NCBI GenBank assembly: GCA_037388505.1 | Contig: JARRKC010000014.1 | Coordinates: forward strand, 1-64,000 | Origin: JARRKC01 sp037388505 | GTDB lineage: Bacteria > Acidobacteriota > UBA6911 > RPQK01 > JAPXNP01 | Direction of reading: 5' to 3' | Length of the DNA stretch: 64,000 nt | Shown here: piece after piece, positions 34,825-44,520 of the stretch | Layout of the letters: each line of letters begins with the position of its first letter | How positions within the stretch are numbered: the stretch's first letter is position 1 | The notes under the pieces: model-generated | Told to the model about the DNA's origin: nothing | Databases searched by the model: none | The model's input: the letters and a program-made list of their open reading frames with translations, nothing else | Translations under genes and position numbers: made by a program

Positions 34825-36210
34825 CTACTCGTGTTTGAACTCGGACACCAGCCCCTGGATCGACGCCTTGGCGTCTCCGAAGAGCATCCTGGTGTTGTCC
34901 TTGAAGAAGAGCGGATTCTGGATCCCGGCAAAGCCGGTCGCCATGGAGCGTTTCATGACGATGCAGGTTCGGGCGCGATCCACTTCGACGATGGGCATGC
35001 CGTAGATCAGACTCGTTTCGTCATCGCGCGCCGCCGGATTGACCACGTCGTTCGCTCCCACGACGACGCACACGTCTACGGTCTCCATGATCGGATTGAC
35101 GTCGTCCGGCTCCACCAGCTTGTCATAGGAGACGTTGGCTTCGGCCAGGAGGACGTTCATGTGTCCGGGCATCCGCCCGGCTACCGGGTGGATGGCGAAT
35201 CGGACCTCGCAGCCGTTCTCTTCGAGCTGTTGCGAGAGTTCTCGGAGTGCATGCTGAGCTTGCGCCACGGCCAGACCGTATCCGGGCACGAAGACGACCG
35301 AACTGGCAGCCTCCAGGAGCAGGTAGGTGTCTGCCACCGAAATCGGCCTTACTTCCCCCTGTTCGGTGCCCTTGCTGGCCACGGTCACGGAACCGAAGCC
35401 GCTGAACAGAACGTTGGCCAGTGAGCGATTCATCGCCTTGCACATGATACTGGTCAGGATGATCCCGCTGGCTCCAACCAGCGCTCCGGCCACGATCAGA
35501 ATGTTGTTCAAGATCACGAAACCTGCCGCGCATGCCGCCATGCCCGAATAGGAATTCAACAGCGAGATCACGACCGGCATATCGGCTCCGCCGATCGGTA
35601 TGACGGCCATGATGCCCAACACGAACGACAATACGAGGAACCCGATGAACGGAGAGTAGCCGTTGATCGGATCGATGATGAACAGAACGCCGCACGCGAG
35701 AATCGCCAGCAGAAGCAGCGAATTGAAGATCTGCTGTCCCCTGAAAACGAGGGCTTTGCTGAGCCTGAAACTCCCGAATCGGATTTCCTTCAGCTTCGCC
35801 CAGGCCAGGACGCTTCCCGAGAAGGTGACGCCGCCGATCAGGACGGTGAGGAAGATCGTGACGGCGGAAAAGGTGTCCGCGTTCTGATGGCCGTGATACT
35901 CGGCCCAGCCCACGAGCAGGCTCGCGATACCGCCGAAGCCGTTCAAAAGGCCCACCATCTCCGGCATCGCCGTCATGGCCACGAAACGCGCGGCCAGAAT
36001 CCCGATGATCGAGCCGATGATGATTCCAATGGCAATGAATCGAAAATCGATGATGCCTTGATAGAACAGCGTGGCGACGACTGCCAGGAACATCCCGAAG
36101 GCTGACCAGAGATTGCCGCGCCGCGCCGTTGCGGGAGAACTCAGCAGCTTCAACCCGAGACCAAACAGCAGGGCCGCAAGGACATAGATGAGTTGGATCG
36201 CGATGTTCAT
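34825..36210 (-). CDS. pntB: NAD(P) transhydrogenase subunit beta
   Basis: 461 residues, the usual size. The N-terminal half carries about eight or nine membrane helices forming the proton channel with the alpha-2 subunit. The C-terminal domain binds NADP(H): GYGLAVAQAQHALRELSQ, HPVAGRMPGHMNVLLAEANV and CVVVGANDVVNPAA are standard. With pntAA and pntAB it couples proton entry to NADPH formation. Its start overlaps the pntAB stop by four bases. Confidence 0.95.
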   Translation of the reverse strand: MNIAIQLIYVLAALLFGLGLKLLSSPATARRGNLWSAFGMFLAVVATLFYQGIIDFRFIAIGIIIGSIIGILAARFVAMTAMPEMVGLLNGFGGIASLLVGWAEYHGHQNADTFSAVTIFLTVLIGGVTFSGSVLAWAKLKEIRFGSFRLSKALVFRGQQIFNSLLLLAILACGVLFIIDPINGYSPFIGFLVLSFVLGIMAVIPIGGADMPVVISLLNSYSGMAACAAGFVILNNILIVAGALVGASGIILTSIMCKAMNRSLANVLFSGFGSVTVASKGTEQGEVRPISVADTYLLLEAASSVVFVPGYGLAVAQAQHALRELSQQLEENGCEVRFAIHPVAGRMPGHMNVLLAEANVSYDKLVEPDDVNPIMETVDVCVVVGANDVVNPAARDDETSLIYGMPIVEVDRARTCIVMKRSMATGFAGIQNPLFFKDNTRMLFGDAKASIQGLVSEFKHE

Positions 36211-36503
36211 TTCTTCTTATCCTCTTTCTTCCTGAACATCGCCAGCATCCGGTTCGTCACCATGTAGCCGCCCACCACATTGATCGTGGCAAATACGACT
36301 GCGGCCGTCCCCAGGATGATCGAGAACTGCTGGTTTTCCGACCCCGCCGCAATGATCGCACCGACGATCGTGATGCCTGAGATCGCATTCGATCCGGACA
36401 TCAACGGGGTATGCAGCGTCGAGGGGACCTTCGAGATCAGCTCAAAGCCCAGGAAGATCGACAACAGCAGAATAAAGATGAGATAGACGAATTCGGGAAT
36501 CAT
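36207..36503 (-). CDS. pntAB: NAD(P) transhydrogenase subunit alpha, part 2 (membrane)
   Basis: 98 residues with three membrane helices (VYLIFILLLSIFLGFELI, ITIVGAIIAAG, FSIILGTAAVVFATINVVGGYMV) and the conserved VPSTLHTPLMSGSNAISGI loop. This is the split form of the PntA C-terminal membrane domain found in many bacteria outside the enterics. It lies nine bases behind pntAA and overlaps pntB. Confidence 0.95.
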   Translation of the reverse strand: MIPEFVYLIFILLLSIFLGFELISKVPSTLHTPLMSGSNAISGITIVGAIIAAGSENQQFSIILGTAAVVFATINVVGGYMVTNRMLAMFRKKEDKKK

Positions 36504-36512
36504 GTCTTCTCC

Positions 36513-37634
36513 TCACTTGAACTGTTCGTTTCGAATCTGGCCTTCGTGGGTCAGCAGGCAGCCGTCGATGATTTCATCGTCGAGCTTCAGCACGAAGCGC
36601 TTCTCCTCTTTGTTCCAGAAGTGCCCGATGAGATTGACAAGGTTGCTCGAGTACATCTGACTGGCATCGAGCGGTACGAGGGCCGGAAGGGGAGCTTGAC
36701 CGATGATCTTGACCCCATTGACATCCACCGTCTCACCGAGTCTGGAGCCTTCGATGTTCCCGCCGGTTTCAACGGCCAGATCCACCAGGACGCTTCCGGG
36801 TCTCATCCGAGAAACCGTCTCTGCCGTGATGATTCGAGGTGCCTTCTTCCCGAAAACCTGGGCCGTGGTGATCACAACGTCGGACTTCTCGCAATGCTTG
36901 GCCATGGCCTCTTGCTGCCGCGCCAACTGCTCGGCAGTCAACTGCCTGGCATATCCCTGCTCCGTCTCACCGGTTTCGCCCAAATCGAACTTCACGAAGC
37001 GGCCGCCTACGGAGCGAACCTGTTCTTCCACGACGGGACGTGTGTCGTAGGCCTCGACGATCGCGCCCAGCCGCTTGGCCGTTGCGATGGCCTGCAGACC
37101 TGCCACGCCCGCTCCAATCACAAAAACCCGGACCGGACTGATGGTTCCCGCCGGCGTCGTCATCATGGGGAAGATCTTGTCGATGGAATCGGCAGCCAGG
37201 ATCACCGCCACGTACCCGGCCAGATTGGCTTGAGAACTCAGGGCGTCCATCTTCTGCGCCAGCGTCGTACGCGGAATCATCTCCATACAGATCCCGGAAA
37301 CCTTCCGGGAGGCCATGCTCTGAACGATTTCGGGATGATCGAACGGTTCCAGAAAGCTGACCAGGATCGCTCCCGCCTTCAACTTCTCGACATCCTCCTC
37401 CGCAGGCCGTTTGAGACGCAGAACCATGTCCGCCGACGAGAGGAGATCTTTCGTGCTTCCGGCAACCTCGACGCCAGCGGATTCGTATTCCCCGTCGGCG
37501 ATGCCAACCGAAGCTCCAAGTCCGGTCTGCACCGCGACTTGGGCTCCCATGTCTACAAGTTTCTTGGCCCCGCCCGGCAAGAGCGGGGTTCGCCGATCCA
37601 ATTTGGTAGCCTCTGCAGCTACTGCGATCTTCAT
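36513..37634 (-). CDS. pntAA: NAD(P) transhydrogenase subunit alpha, part 1 (NAD-binding)
   Basis: 373 residues related to alanine dehydrogenase. ATKLDRRTPLLPGGAKKLVDMGAQV at the N-terminus and the Rossmann motif VFVIGAGVAGLQAIATAKRLGA mark the NAD(H)-binding dI domain. It is the first gene of the three-gene pnt operon, with GGAGG eight bases before the ATG. It passes hydride to the NADP site of PntB. Confidence 0.95.
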   Translation of the reverse strand: MKIAVAAEATKLDRRTPLLPGGAKKLVDMGAQVAVQTGLGASVGIADGEYESAGVEVAGSTKDLLSSADMVLRLKRPAEEDVEKLKAGAILVSFLEPFDHPEIVQSMASRKVSGICMEMIPRTTLAQKMDALSSQANLAGYVAVILAADSIDKIFPMMTTPAGTISPVRVFVIGAGVAGLQAIATAKRLGAIVEAYDTRPVVEEQVRSVGGRFVKFDLGETGETEQGYARQLTAEQLARQQEAMAKHCEKSDVVITTAQVFGKKAPRIITAETVSRMRPGSVLVDLAVETGGNIEGSRLGETVDVNGVKIIGQAPLPALVPLDASQMYSSNLVNLIGHFWNKEEKRFVLKLDDEIIDGCLLTHEGQIRNEQFK

Positions 37635-37958
37635 CGCGAAAGCCTCCGATTCTGTTTGTTTTCAGGGCCATAGTGCCCAGAATCCCAGCAAGGTATCAAT
37701 TCACAAAGCCAAATGGAATAGCAGTCGTCAAATCCATCCGCAAGTCCATTGTGGCAACGACCGGTATGAGACTCGGAAGACGGCGGGCGTCTCGCGCTCC
37801 GTTCAGTCCGATCCGGACGCCCGAGCGGAGTGACGGGATCCGCAGAGACCAATTGAAGTCGCCGAGAGAAGAGACCTAATATGGAGGCATCGTCCGAAGA
37901 CAACGCGAGTCTCGATTAATCTGAGTCAACGGAGCCAATCTTCAATTGGGGGTGTCGC
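37635..37958. other. Unassigned intergenic region
   Basis: About 320 bases between the divergent pntAA and the secreted-protein gene. I see no gene, hairpin terminator or repeat of the families found elsewhere here. The plus-strand end has GGGGGT seven bases before the next ATG. Confidence 0.5.
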
Positions 37959-40691
37959 ATGCGCACTGACTTTCGGGTGCTTCTCTTGTCACTGGTTTTG
38001 CTTGGATTCTCGGCAGCGGTCCAGGCTCAGTCCGTCTATCACTTGCCTGATGTTGCCAACGGAGGCAACGAGATCCGTACGACATTCATCTTCATCAACA
38101 ATGGACTTCAGGATGCCACGGTGACGCTGACTCTGACGAACCAGAACGGCGAAGAGACGGATGTCAGCATCAGCGGCCTGAACGCCGGCGCCGTCAAGAC
38201 CTTTGGTCTTCCCGCCGGGGAGAGCCGATTCTATTCGACCAGTGGTCAGGGGGACCTTTTCGTCGGTTCGGCGACGGTGCAATCGACGGAGGAAATCGGC
38301 GTCTCCGCCATATTCTCCCTGTTGAATAACGGAGGGGCGAGCGTGATGACCGAGGCGGGCATCGGAGCCTCGGCGGCGGTCACCGATTTCGCCATGGCCG
38401 TGGACACGATGGATCCCTTCAATACGGGCGTGGCTATCGTCAACCTGGGGGACCAGGCCACGACATTGACCTTTCAGCTGTTCGATGCGGATGGCAATCT
38501 CATCGGCACCCGGAATGACATTACGCTTCCCGCGGGAGGCCAGCTTGCTCTTTACGTAGCGGGTCTGGGAGGGATCTTCCCAAACGCCACGAATATGCGT
38601 GGCCGACTGAGCGTTTCTTCCAGCTCGACCCAGATCGCGGCCATCACCCTTCGCCAGAACTCGAGTCTCCGCACCCCATTGACGACGCTACCCGCTGTTT
38701 CGACGTCGTCTGTGGGCAGGGAGTTCAACCTGGCTCAGGTTGCAAACGGAGTGGCAGCTCTTGGCATCAAGACGCAGTTCATCATTTTCAGCCTCGGCCC
38801 TGCTGCAACCGTTCACATGAGCGTGTACGACCAGGGAGGCGACCCATTCTCCGTCCAGCTGTCGAATGACCAAAGCGGCAGTGAGTTGGACCTTCAGATC
38901 CCCGCCCAAGGCGCTCTGTTCGTCGAGACGAACGGGACCGGGCCGGTCACGGTCGGTTCGGCCCACATCACCTCTAATGTTCCCGTTGGTATGACCGCGG
39001 TCTTCAGCCTCTTGAACGACCAGGGCGAGATCACGGTTGAGGCCGGCGTCGGCGATTCCCCGCTGGCGCCCCAGTTCACCGTTCCGGTGGACACGACCGC
39101 CGGGTTCCACACGGGCGTTGCGCTGTCCAACCCAAACGATTCCGACGCCACCACCCACTATACGTTCTTCAAGACCGACGGCACGATCATGCAGGGCCCG
39201 GATGGGGAGATTCCGGCCCACGGGCAAATCGCCGCATATGTCGACAGTGTATTCACGAACTTCGGGCAGCAGCAGGGCCAGCTGGCCATCACTTCCAGCG
39301 CGCCCCTTGCGGGCGTCGCTCTCCGCCAGCAGGTCGGCACCGGGAACCTGACGACGCTGCCCAACGTGGCGGGAATTGCGGACGACGGTTCCGCGGTGAT
39401 GCCCAGCAACGCGAACCTGTTGCGCAAGCGAATCGGCGGTCTCGATTTCACCGCGGACACGGCGCTCAATGTGCAACTTCCCGCCGGTTTCAAGCTCAGC
39501 GGCCCTATCAATCTTCCGAGTTTCACCACGATCCCGTTTGGCCTCGTCCAGGCCGTCTCAACGACCGGCGAGATCTTCACCACACCACCGAGCGGCAGCT
39601 TCGGCAGCTACAGCTATTCCTTGATCGTCCCCGCCGGCGCTTACAACGTCCGTGTCTGCACGATCGCCGCCGCCTCCGGTTTCTCCTCGACAACCAGCTC
39701 CGTTCCAGCCGCCTCGGACACTCAACTGGCTGTGACGTTTGCGCTGCAGACGGCACCGAGCGTTGTGGTCGCTCAGGATACGACCCTGCCCATCAGTGTC
39801 TCCCCGGTCACGCTCCACAATGTCACCGGCACTGTTGGAAATCTCTCGGCACTACCCGTTGATCCTTCGTCTGAATCCGTGTTTCTGGCCCTGTCCTCCG
39901 AGCAGTCGAGAACCCAAGCGGCCTACGAAATCGGTTCCGACGGGAGCTTCGCCGCGCAGTTGGCCGACGGGACCTACACGGCCAGCATTATTTTCGGTCA
40001 GGGTCAGGATCTTACCGGCGACGGTATCGTTGATGTCGTCAACCAAGCCACGATCTTGTGGGGTATCGGCTCGGCAACCGTGAACGGTAGTGACGTCTCG
40101 AACGTCACTCTGACGGTTCCCGACCTCGCGACGCTGAGCGGAACGATCACTCAGCCGAACACCACGGACTTCAGCACGTCGATCGTGTCCGCCCTTGATC
40201 TTCAAATTCCCCGGAATCCGGCTGTGGCCCAGTGCTTTCCGCTGGCCGCCAACGCTGTAACCTTCGGTGCGGCCCAGTCCAACGGCGGCTATTCCATGAC
40301 CATTCAAAAGGAAACGTCGTATGATGTAGCGGCGAGCGTACCCGCTACGGATGTGGCCACGGAGAATCCTGGATACGTGAGTTCGCCTCTGCCTGGCACG
40401 AACCGGATGTCTTTTTCTCAGGACCAGAACACGCTGGATATTTCGGTTCCGGCCTTTCCGCCCGTGGTCACACTGTCGGGCACGGTAACCGATCCTACCG
40501 GCGCTTCGGTTTCCGGCGCGACGGTGACGGCAACCACTACGGGAGGTCTCACCGCAGCACCGAATGCGAGCTTCTCGGCCAGCGCCATTACGGACGCTTC
40601 CGGGAACTATTCTCTGCATGTTCTGACGGGGCTGAATTACACCGTCGTTGTGGAACCGCCCTCGGCTCCGTCCTCGGGAAGCCCCTTCTAG
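37959..40691 (+). CDS. Large secreted protein with duplicated beta-rich module
   Basis: 910 residues. A signal peptide (cleavage near VQAQS, about residue 24) is followed by two tandem modules of about 220 residues (roughly 26-250 and 258-475). Each has a VGSAxxxS...VFSLLN segment, a V.VDT...FxTGVA.xN segment, a PAxGQLA.YV segment and an ...ALRQ...LTTLP end. After a less clear middle part, the last 75 residues form a carboxypeptidase-regulatory-like beta domain (SGTVTDPTGASVSGATVTA...TDASGNYSLHVL). There is no catalytic motif, anchor or sorting signal. It is probably a cell-surface or secreted adhesive/structural protein, which is inference only. Confidence 0.75.
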   Translation: MRTDFRVLLLSLVLLGFSAAVQAQSVYHLPDVANGGNEIRTTFIFINNGLQDATVTLTLTNQNGEETDVSISGLNAGAVKTFGLPAGESRFYSTSGQGDLFVGSATVQSTEEIGVSAIFSLLNNGGASVMTEAGIGASAAVTDFAMAVDTMDPFNTGVAIVNLGDQATTLTFQLFDADGNLIGTRNDITLPAGGQLALYVAGLGGIFPNATNMRGRLSVSSSSTQIAAITLRQNSSLRTPLTTLPAVSTSSVGREFNLAQVANGVAALGIKTQFIIFSLGPAATVHMSVYDQGGDPFSVQLSNDQSGSELDLQIPAQGALFVETNGTGPVTVGSAHITSNVPVGMTAVFSLLNDQGEITVEAGVGDSPLAPQFTVPVDTTAGFHTGVALSNPNDSDATTHYTFFKTDGTIMQGPDGEIPAHGQIAAYVDSVFTNFGQQQGQLAITSSAPLAGVALRQQVGTGNLTTLPNVAGIADDGSAVMPSNANLLRKRIGGLDFTADTALNVQLPAGFKLSGPINLPSFTTIPFGLVQAVSTTGEIFTTPPSGSFGSYSYSLIVPAGAYNVRVCTIAAASGFSSTTSSVPAASDTQLAVTFALQTAPSVVVAQDTTLPISVSPVTLHNVTGTVGNLSALPVDPSSESVFLALSSEQSRTQAAYEIGSDGSFAAQLADGTYTASIIFGQGQDLTGDGIVDVVNQATILWGIGSATVNGSDVSNVTLTVPDLATLSGTITQPNTTDFSTSIVSALDLQIPRNPAVAQCFPLAANAVTFGAAQSNGGYSMTIQKETSYDVAASVPATDVATENPGYVSSPLPGTNRMSFSQDQNTLDISVPAFPPVVTLSGTVTDPTGASVSGATVTATTTGGLTAAPNASFSASAITDASGNYSLHVLTGLNYTVVVEPPSAPSSGSPF

Positions 40692-40707
40692 GCGACTTGC
40701 CGGGGCT

Positions 40708-40735
40708 GCTGCGCGCGAGTCTGGAAGCGCGCAGC
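40708..40735 (+). terminator. Hairpin behind the secreted-protein gene
   Basis: GCTGCGCGC and GCGCGCAGC form a perfect 9-bp stem around a 10-nt loop, 17 bases after the stop codon. A weak T-containing stretch follows but there is no true T-run, so termination is only possible. Confidence 0.4.
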
Positions 40736-40832
40736 ATGATTGAGTTGGCATGGTTTGGACCGGCGTCGGGATCACTTCGGAGCGGATTCCGGCGCCGGCT
40801 CGAAACGGAATTCCCTCACGGTGAGCCGTGTC

Positions 40833-41777
40833 TTACCCGGCGGCGCCGGCCCGCGCACGTGCCATGAGAAACGTCCAGAGTCCGACGGCCGCAAGGCGCG
40901 CTGTCTGTCCATCCCGATCTTGCGCGGGATTGACCTCGACGAAGTCGACAGAGGTCACGCGGCGACACCGCGCTGCCTCGCGAATCGCCTGAAGCCACAG
41001 CTGGGTTTCCATGCCGCCTGAGGCCGGAGCGCTCACCCCGGGCGCGACCGACTGGTCGAGCGCATCCAGATCGAAGGAGACCAGCAGATCCGACTGCCGG
41101 CCACGGTAGATTCTGGCCACAGCTTCCGAATCAATCTCCCCAAGGGGTATCGCCCGTCCCCCCTTTTGGCGAACGAAGTCGACATGCGCTCGATTGTTCG
41201 AATGCTCCAGAAGCCCGGCCACGTCATAGCCCGCGCACATCGCCGAGGGATGCTCGAGCGCCTGTCGAAACGGGGATCCGGAATGCCCTTTTCCCTCGCG
41301 CAATTCGCGTACATCCGCATGCGCATCCCAGTTGAGGATCTCAACCCGCCGACCGGCGCCGGCGTAGCCGAGAAAATGGCCATAAGTCGTCTCGTGACCG
41401 CCACCCAGAATGGCGACCGTCAGATCCCGTGCGAGCAATTCCTTCACGGCTTCGCCCAGTCGCCGCTGATTCTCCTCGAGATTACGGTCCACTCTGAGAT
41501 TCCCGAGATCGCAGGTTCGCTCGATGAGATCTCCGAACAGAGGATCAGGTGATGCCCCCATCGTCAGCCGGTAGAAATAGCGGCGAATCTCATCGGGTCC
41601 CCGGGCGGCGCCGGCCCGTCCGCCGTTCCGGACGACACCCTCGTCAACCGGAAAGCCGATGATCGCCACGCGGGTCCCATCGTTCAACTGATGGCTGATC
41701 AGCCCGCCAATGCGTGGGTCATCGGGCCGAGTTCGCGGTACCTCGACGGAAGGTGCGATGAAGCGATCGGAATCCAT
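40833..41777 (-). CDS. hutG: Formimidoylglutamase
   Basis: 314 residues of the arginase/ureohydrolase family. It hydrolyses formimidoylglutamate to glutamate and formamide, the last step of the short hut route. Manganese-binding motifs are all present: GGGHETT, WDAHADVR and SFDLDALDQS. Its start overlaps the hutI stop (TGATG). Last gene of the hut operon. Confidence 0.93.
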   Translation of the reverse strand: MDSDRFIAPSVEVPRTRPDDPRIGGLISHQLNDGTRVAIIGFPVDEGVVRNGGRAGAARGPDEIRRYFYRLTMGASPDPLFGDLIERTCDLGNLRVDRNLEENQRRLGEAVKELLARDLTVAILGGGHETTYGHFLGYAGAGRRVEILNWDAHADVRELREGKGHSGSPFRQALEHPSAMCAGYDVAGLLEHSNNRAHVDFVRQKGGRAIPLGEIDSEAVARIYRGRQSDLLVSFDLDALDQSVAPGVSAPASGGMETQLWLQAIREAARCRRVTSVDFVEVNPAQDRDGQTARLAAVGLWTFLMARARAGAAG

Positions 41778-43018
41778 CAGCGGACGGCCTCCACGTCTTC
41801 GGAAGGCCAGACACGATTCCCGCCGATGTACGTCGCCGCGCAGGCGTTGGGCCGGAAATGGTACAGCCAGTGATCCAGACTCTCCGCGTCCAGAAGAACG
41901 AAATCGGCTCTTTTCCCCACCTCCAGCGATCCAATTTCTCCGTCCATCCCAAGGGCCCGAGCGGCGAGTGATGTGGCCCCCAGCAAGGCTTCCGAGGGGG
42001 TCATGCCCGACAGAATGCAGGACAAAGACAGAGCGAGCGGAAGATGGTAGGTGGGAGCGGAACCCGGGTTGAAGTCGGTGGCCACAGCCACCCGGACGCC
42101 CCTATCCATCAGTCTGCGTGCGTCCAGCGGCGGTTGCTTGAGGTAGAGCGACGCCAGCGGTAGAGTCACGGCGGTGACTCCGGCTTCAGCGAGCCGCTCG
42201 ATGCCCTTCTCCGAGACTCGCTCGAGATGATCCGCGGAGAGCGCCCCGACCTCAACCGCCAACGCGGCTCCGCCCAAATCGGACAGTTGGTCGGCATGCA
42301 CCCTGGGTTGGAGTCCCCAGCGTGAACCGGTCTCCAGGATTCGACGAGCCTCGGGTATGGTGAAGGCGCCTTCCTCGACGAACACATCACAGAATCTCGC
42401 CAGGCTTCGTCCGGCCACCTCGGGAATGATCGTTTCACAGATCAGATCGACATACGCGGGGCGCTGGTCGGCGAATTCGGGAGGAACCGTATGAGCCGCC
42501 AGGAGAGTCGGAAGAATTCGAACCGGCTGCAGGCGCGCCAGACGGGCGTAGACCCCCAGGATCTTTCGCTCCGTCTCCAGGTTGAGACCATATCCGCTCT
42601 TGCATTCAACGGTCGTCGTGCCAAGCGAAGCCATCTCCTGGAGAAAGGCCTGACAGCGCTCGATCAGATCTTCTTCGCAAGCAGCGCGGGTAGCCCTCAC
42701 CGTGTTCAGGATGCCTCCTCCGGAGGCCGCAATCTCGAGGTAGGTTCGTCCGGCGGACCTCAAGACGAATTCATCGGTCCGCCACCCCCCGAAACACAAG
42801 TGCGTATGACAGTCGATCAGCCCTGGAATGAGCAGTCGTCCACCGGCATCGATCCAATCGTCCCTTGGGATCGACGGGGGCAGGTTCGCTTCGTTTCCCA
42901 CCCACGAGATTCGCCCGGCCTCCCACACGAGGGCGGCAGCATCGATCGTTTCGGGGACCGACTGGGAACCCAGAATGCGACCCGTGACGAGCTGTCGAAC
43001 GTTTCTGATTAGCGGCAT
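41777..43018 (-). CDS. hutI: Imidazolonepropionase
   Basis: 413 residues of the amidohydrolase family, opening the imidazolone ring to give formimidoylglutamate. GLIDCHTHLCFGGWRTDEF carries the metal HxH, followed by GYGLNLETERKILG and VALATDFNPGS-like C-terminal boxes (here VAVATDFNPGSAPT). It overlaps hutH by its start (TAATG) and hutG by its stop, indicating tight translational coupling. Confidence 0.94.
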   Translation of the reverse strand: MPLIRNVRQLVTGRILGSQSVPETIDAAALVWEAGRISWVGNEANLPPSIPRDDWIDAGGRLLIPGLIDCHTHLCFGGWRTDEFVLRSAGRTYLEIAASGGGILNTVRATRAACEEDLIERCQAFLQEMASLGTTTVECKSGYGLNLETERKILGVYARLARLQPVRILPTLLAAHTVPPEFADQRPAYVDLICETIIPEVAGRSLARFCDVFVEEGAFTIPEARRILETGSRWGLQPRVHADQLSDLGGAALAVEVGALSADHLERVSEKGIERLAEAGVTAVTLPLASLYLKQPPLDARRLMDRGVRVAVATDFNPGSAPTYHLPLALSLSCILSGMTPSEALLGATSLAARALGMDGEIGSLEVGKRADFVLLDAESLDHWLYHFRPNACAATYIGGNRVWPSEDVEAVR

Positions 43019-44520
43019 TAACCAAGCGCTCCAACGGCCTCTTCCGCTGCTTCGATCAAGCCCGGATTCCGAACCAGCTCCCGGGAGTTGCTCAGATCCT
43101 GCTCGAAGTAGTGATCCCGTTCCGCATGCGGAATGGCGCGGCGAACGAACTGGTGAGCCTCTTCGACCCCCTTTCCCGGTTTCAGGGGACGCCGGTAGTC
43201 CAGCGCCTGAGCGGCCGTCAGGACCTCGATCGCAAGGACCATTTCGACGTTCTGAAACACCTGATGGAGCTTCAGTGCCGAGATGCTGCCCATGCTGACA
43301 TGGTCCTCCTGACCCAGACTGGTCGGTATCGAATCAACCGACGCTGGATGGCACAACACTTTGTTCTCGGAAACAAGTGCCGCAGCGGTGTACTGAGGGA
43401 TCATGAATCCTGAGTTGATACCCGTCTCGCGCATCAGCAGAGCTGGAAGACCATCCTGTCCGGCCAACAAAAGATAGGTGCGCCGTTCGGAGATGCTGGC
43501 GAGCTCGGCCAGAGCCATCGCCGCAAAGTCGAGCGCGAGGGCCAGCGGCTGACCATGGAAGTTTCCCCCGCTGATCACGTCTCCTTCAGGGAACACCAAA
43601 GGGTTGTCGGTGGCAGAATTGATCTCGGTTTCGAGAACCGTCGCACCGTAGTTCAGTGCATCCCGGCTGGCTCCATGAACCTGAGGTACGCAGCGCAGGC
43701 AGTAAGGGTCCTGGACCTTCCCGCAATGCCGATGCGATTCCAGAATCTCGCTTTCGAGCAGCAGCTGCCGGACATTCCGGGCCACCCTGGCCTGACCGGG
43801 GTGCGGCCGGACTTCCTGAACTCGCGGATCGAACGGCCGAACCGAGCCCTGGAGAGCCTCCAGACTCATCGCCGCGACCAGGTCGGCCGTCTTGACGAGG
43901 CGTCGGCAGCGATAGGCGATCCAACATCCATACGCCGACATGAGCTGCGTGCCGTTGATCAGGGAGAGGCCATCCTTGGCCTCGAGCTCGACGGGACTCA
44001 GTCCCCGCTCTTCCAGGATCGGGCCCGCTGCGCTTGCGCTGGCGCCCGCGGCATCCCACAACCGACCGAGGCCGATCAGCGGAAGGCAGAGGTGAGCCAG
44101 CGGAGCCAGGTCACCCGAGGCACCGAGACTCCCCCGGCTGGGTACGACAGGTATGAGATCCATCTCGGAGAAATCGAGGAGTCGATTGAAGGTCCCCAGC
44201 GACACTCCGGAGAAGCCCAAACCCAGGGAGTGGATCTTGAGATCCAGCATCAGCCGGGAGATCTCCCTCGGAACAGGCTCGCCCACGCCAACAGCATGGC
44301 TCAGCAGAAGGTTACGTTGCAGTTCCCGAATCTGCTCGGGAGCGATACGCTTCTGAGCTAGTGCGCCGAAACCGGTGTTGATGCCGTAGTACGAGGATCC
44401 GTCCCGTAACGCCGCCTCGACTCGGGCGCGACCGGCTCGGACGCGATCCGGCCGGCGGCGCAGTTGCTCGAGGCTTTCCTTCAGATCTTCGTACAGCGTG
44501 GAGATTCTGACCTGTTTCAT
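43018..44520 (-). CDS. hutH: Histidine ammonia-lyase
   Basis: 500 residues, typical of HAL, which converts histidine to urocanate and ammonia. YGINTGFGALA gives the catalytic Tyr. GSLGASGDLAPLAHL contains the Ala-Ser-Gly triad that cyclises into the MIO electrophile. Downstream boxes such as SATDNPLVFPEG and the C-terminal QEDHVSMGS are present. The start overlaps the hutU stop (ATGA). Confidence 0.96.
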   Translation of the reverse strand: MKQVRISTLYEDLKESLEQLRRRPDRVRAGRARVEAALRDGSSYYGINTGFGALAQKRIAPEQIRELQRNLLLSHAVGVGEPVPREISRLMLDLKIHSLGLGFSGVSLGTFNRLLDFSEMDLIPVVPSRGSLGASGDLAPLAHLCLPLIGLGRLWDAAGASASAAGPILEERGLSPVELEAKDGLSLINGTQLMSAYGCWIAYRCRRLVKTADLVAAMSLEALQGSVRPFDPRVQEVRPHPGQARVARNVRQLLLESEILESHRHCGKVQDPYCLRCVPQVHGASRDALNYGATVLETEINSATDNPLVFPEGDVISGGNFHGQPLALALDFAAMALAELASISERRTYLLLAGQDGLPALLMRETGINSGFMIPQYTAAALVSENKVLCHPASVDSIPTSLGQEDHVSMGSISALKLHQVFQNVEMVLAIEVLTAAQALDYRRPLKPGKGVEEAHQFVRRAIPHAERDHYFEQDLSNSRELVRNPGLIEAAEEAVGALG

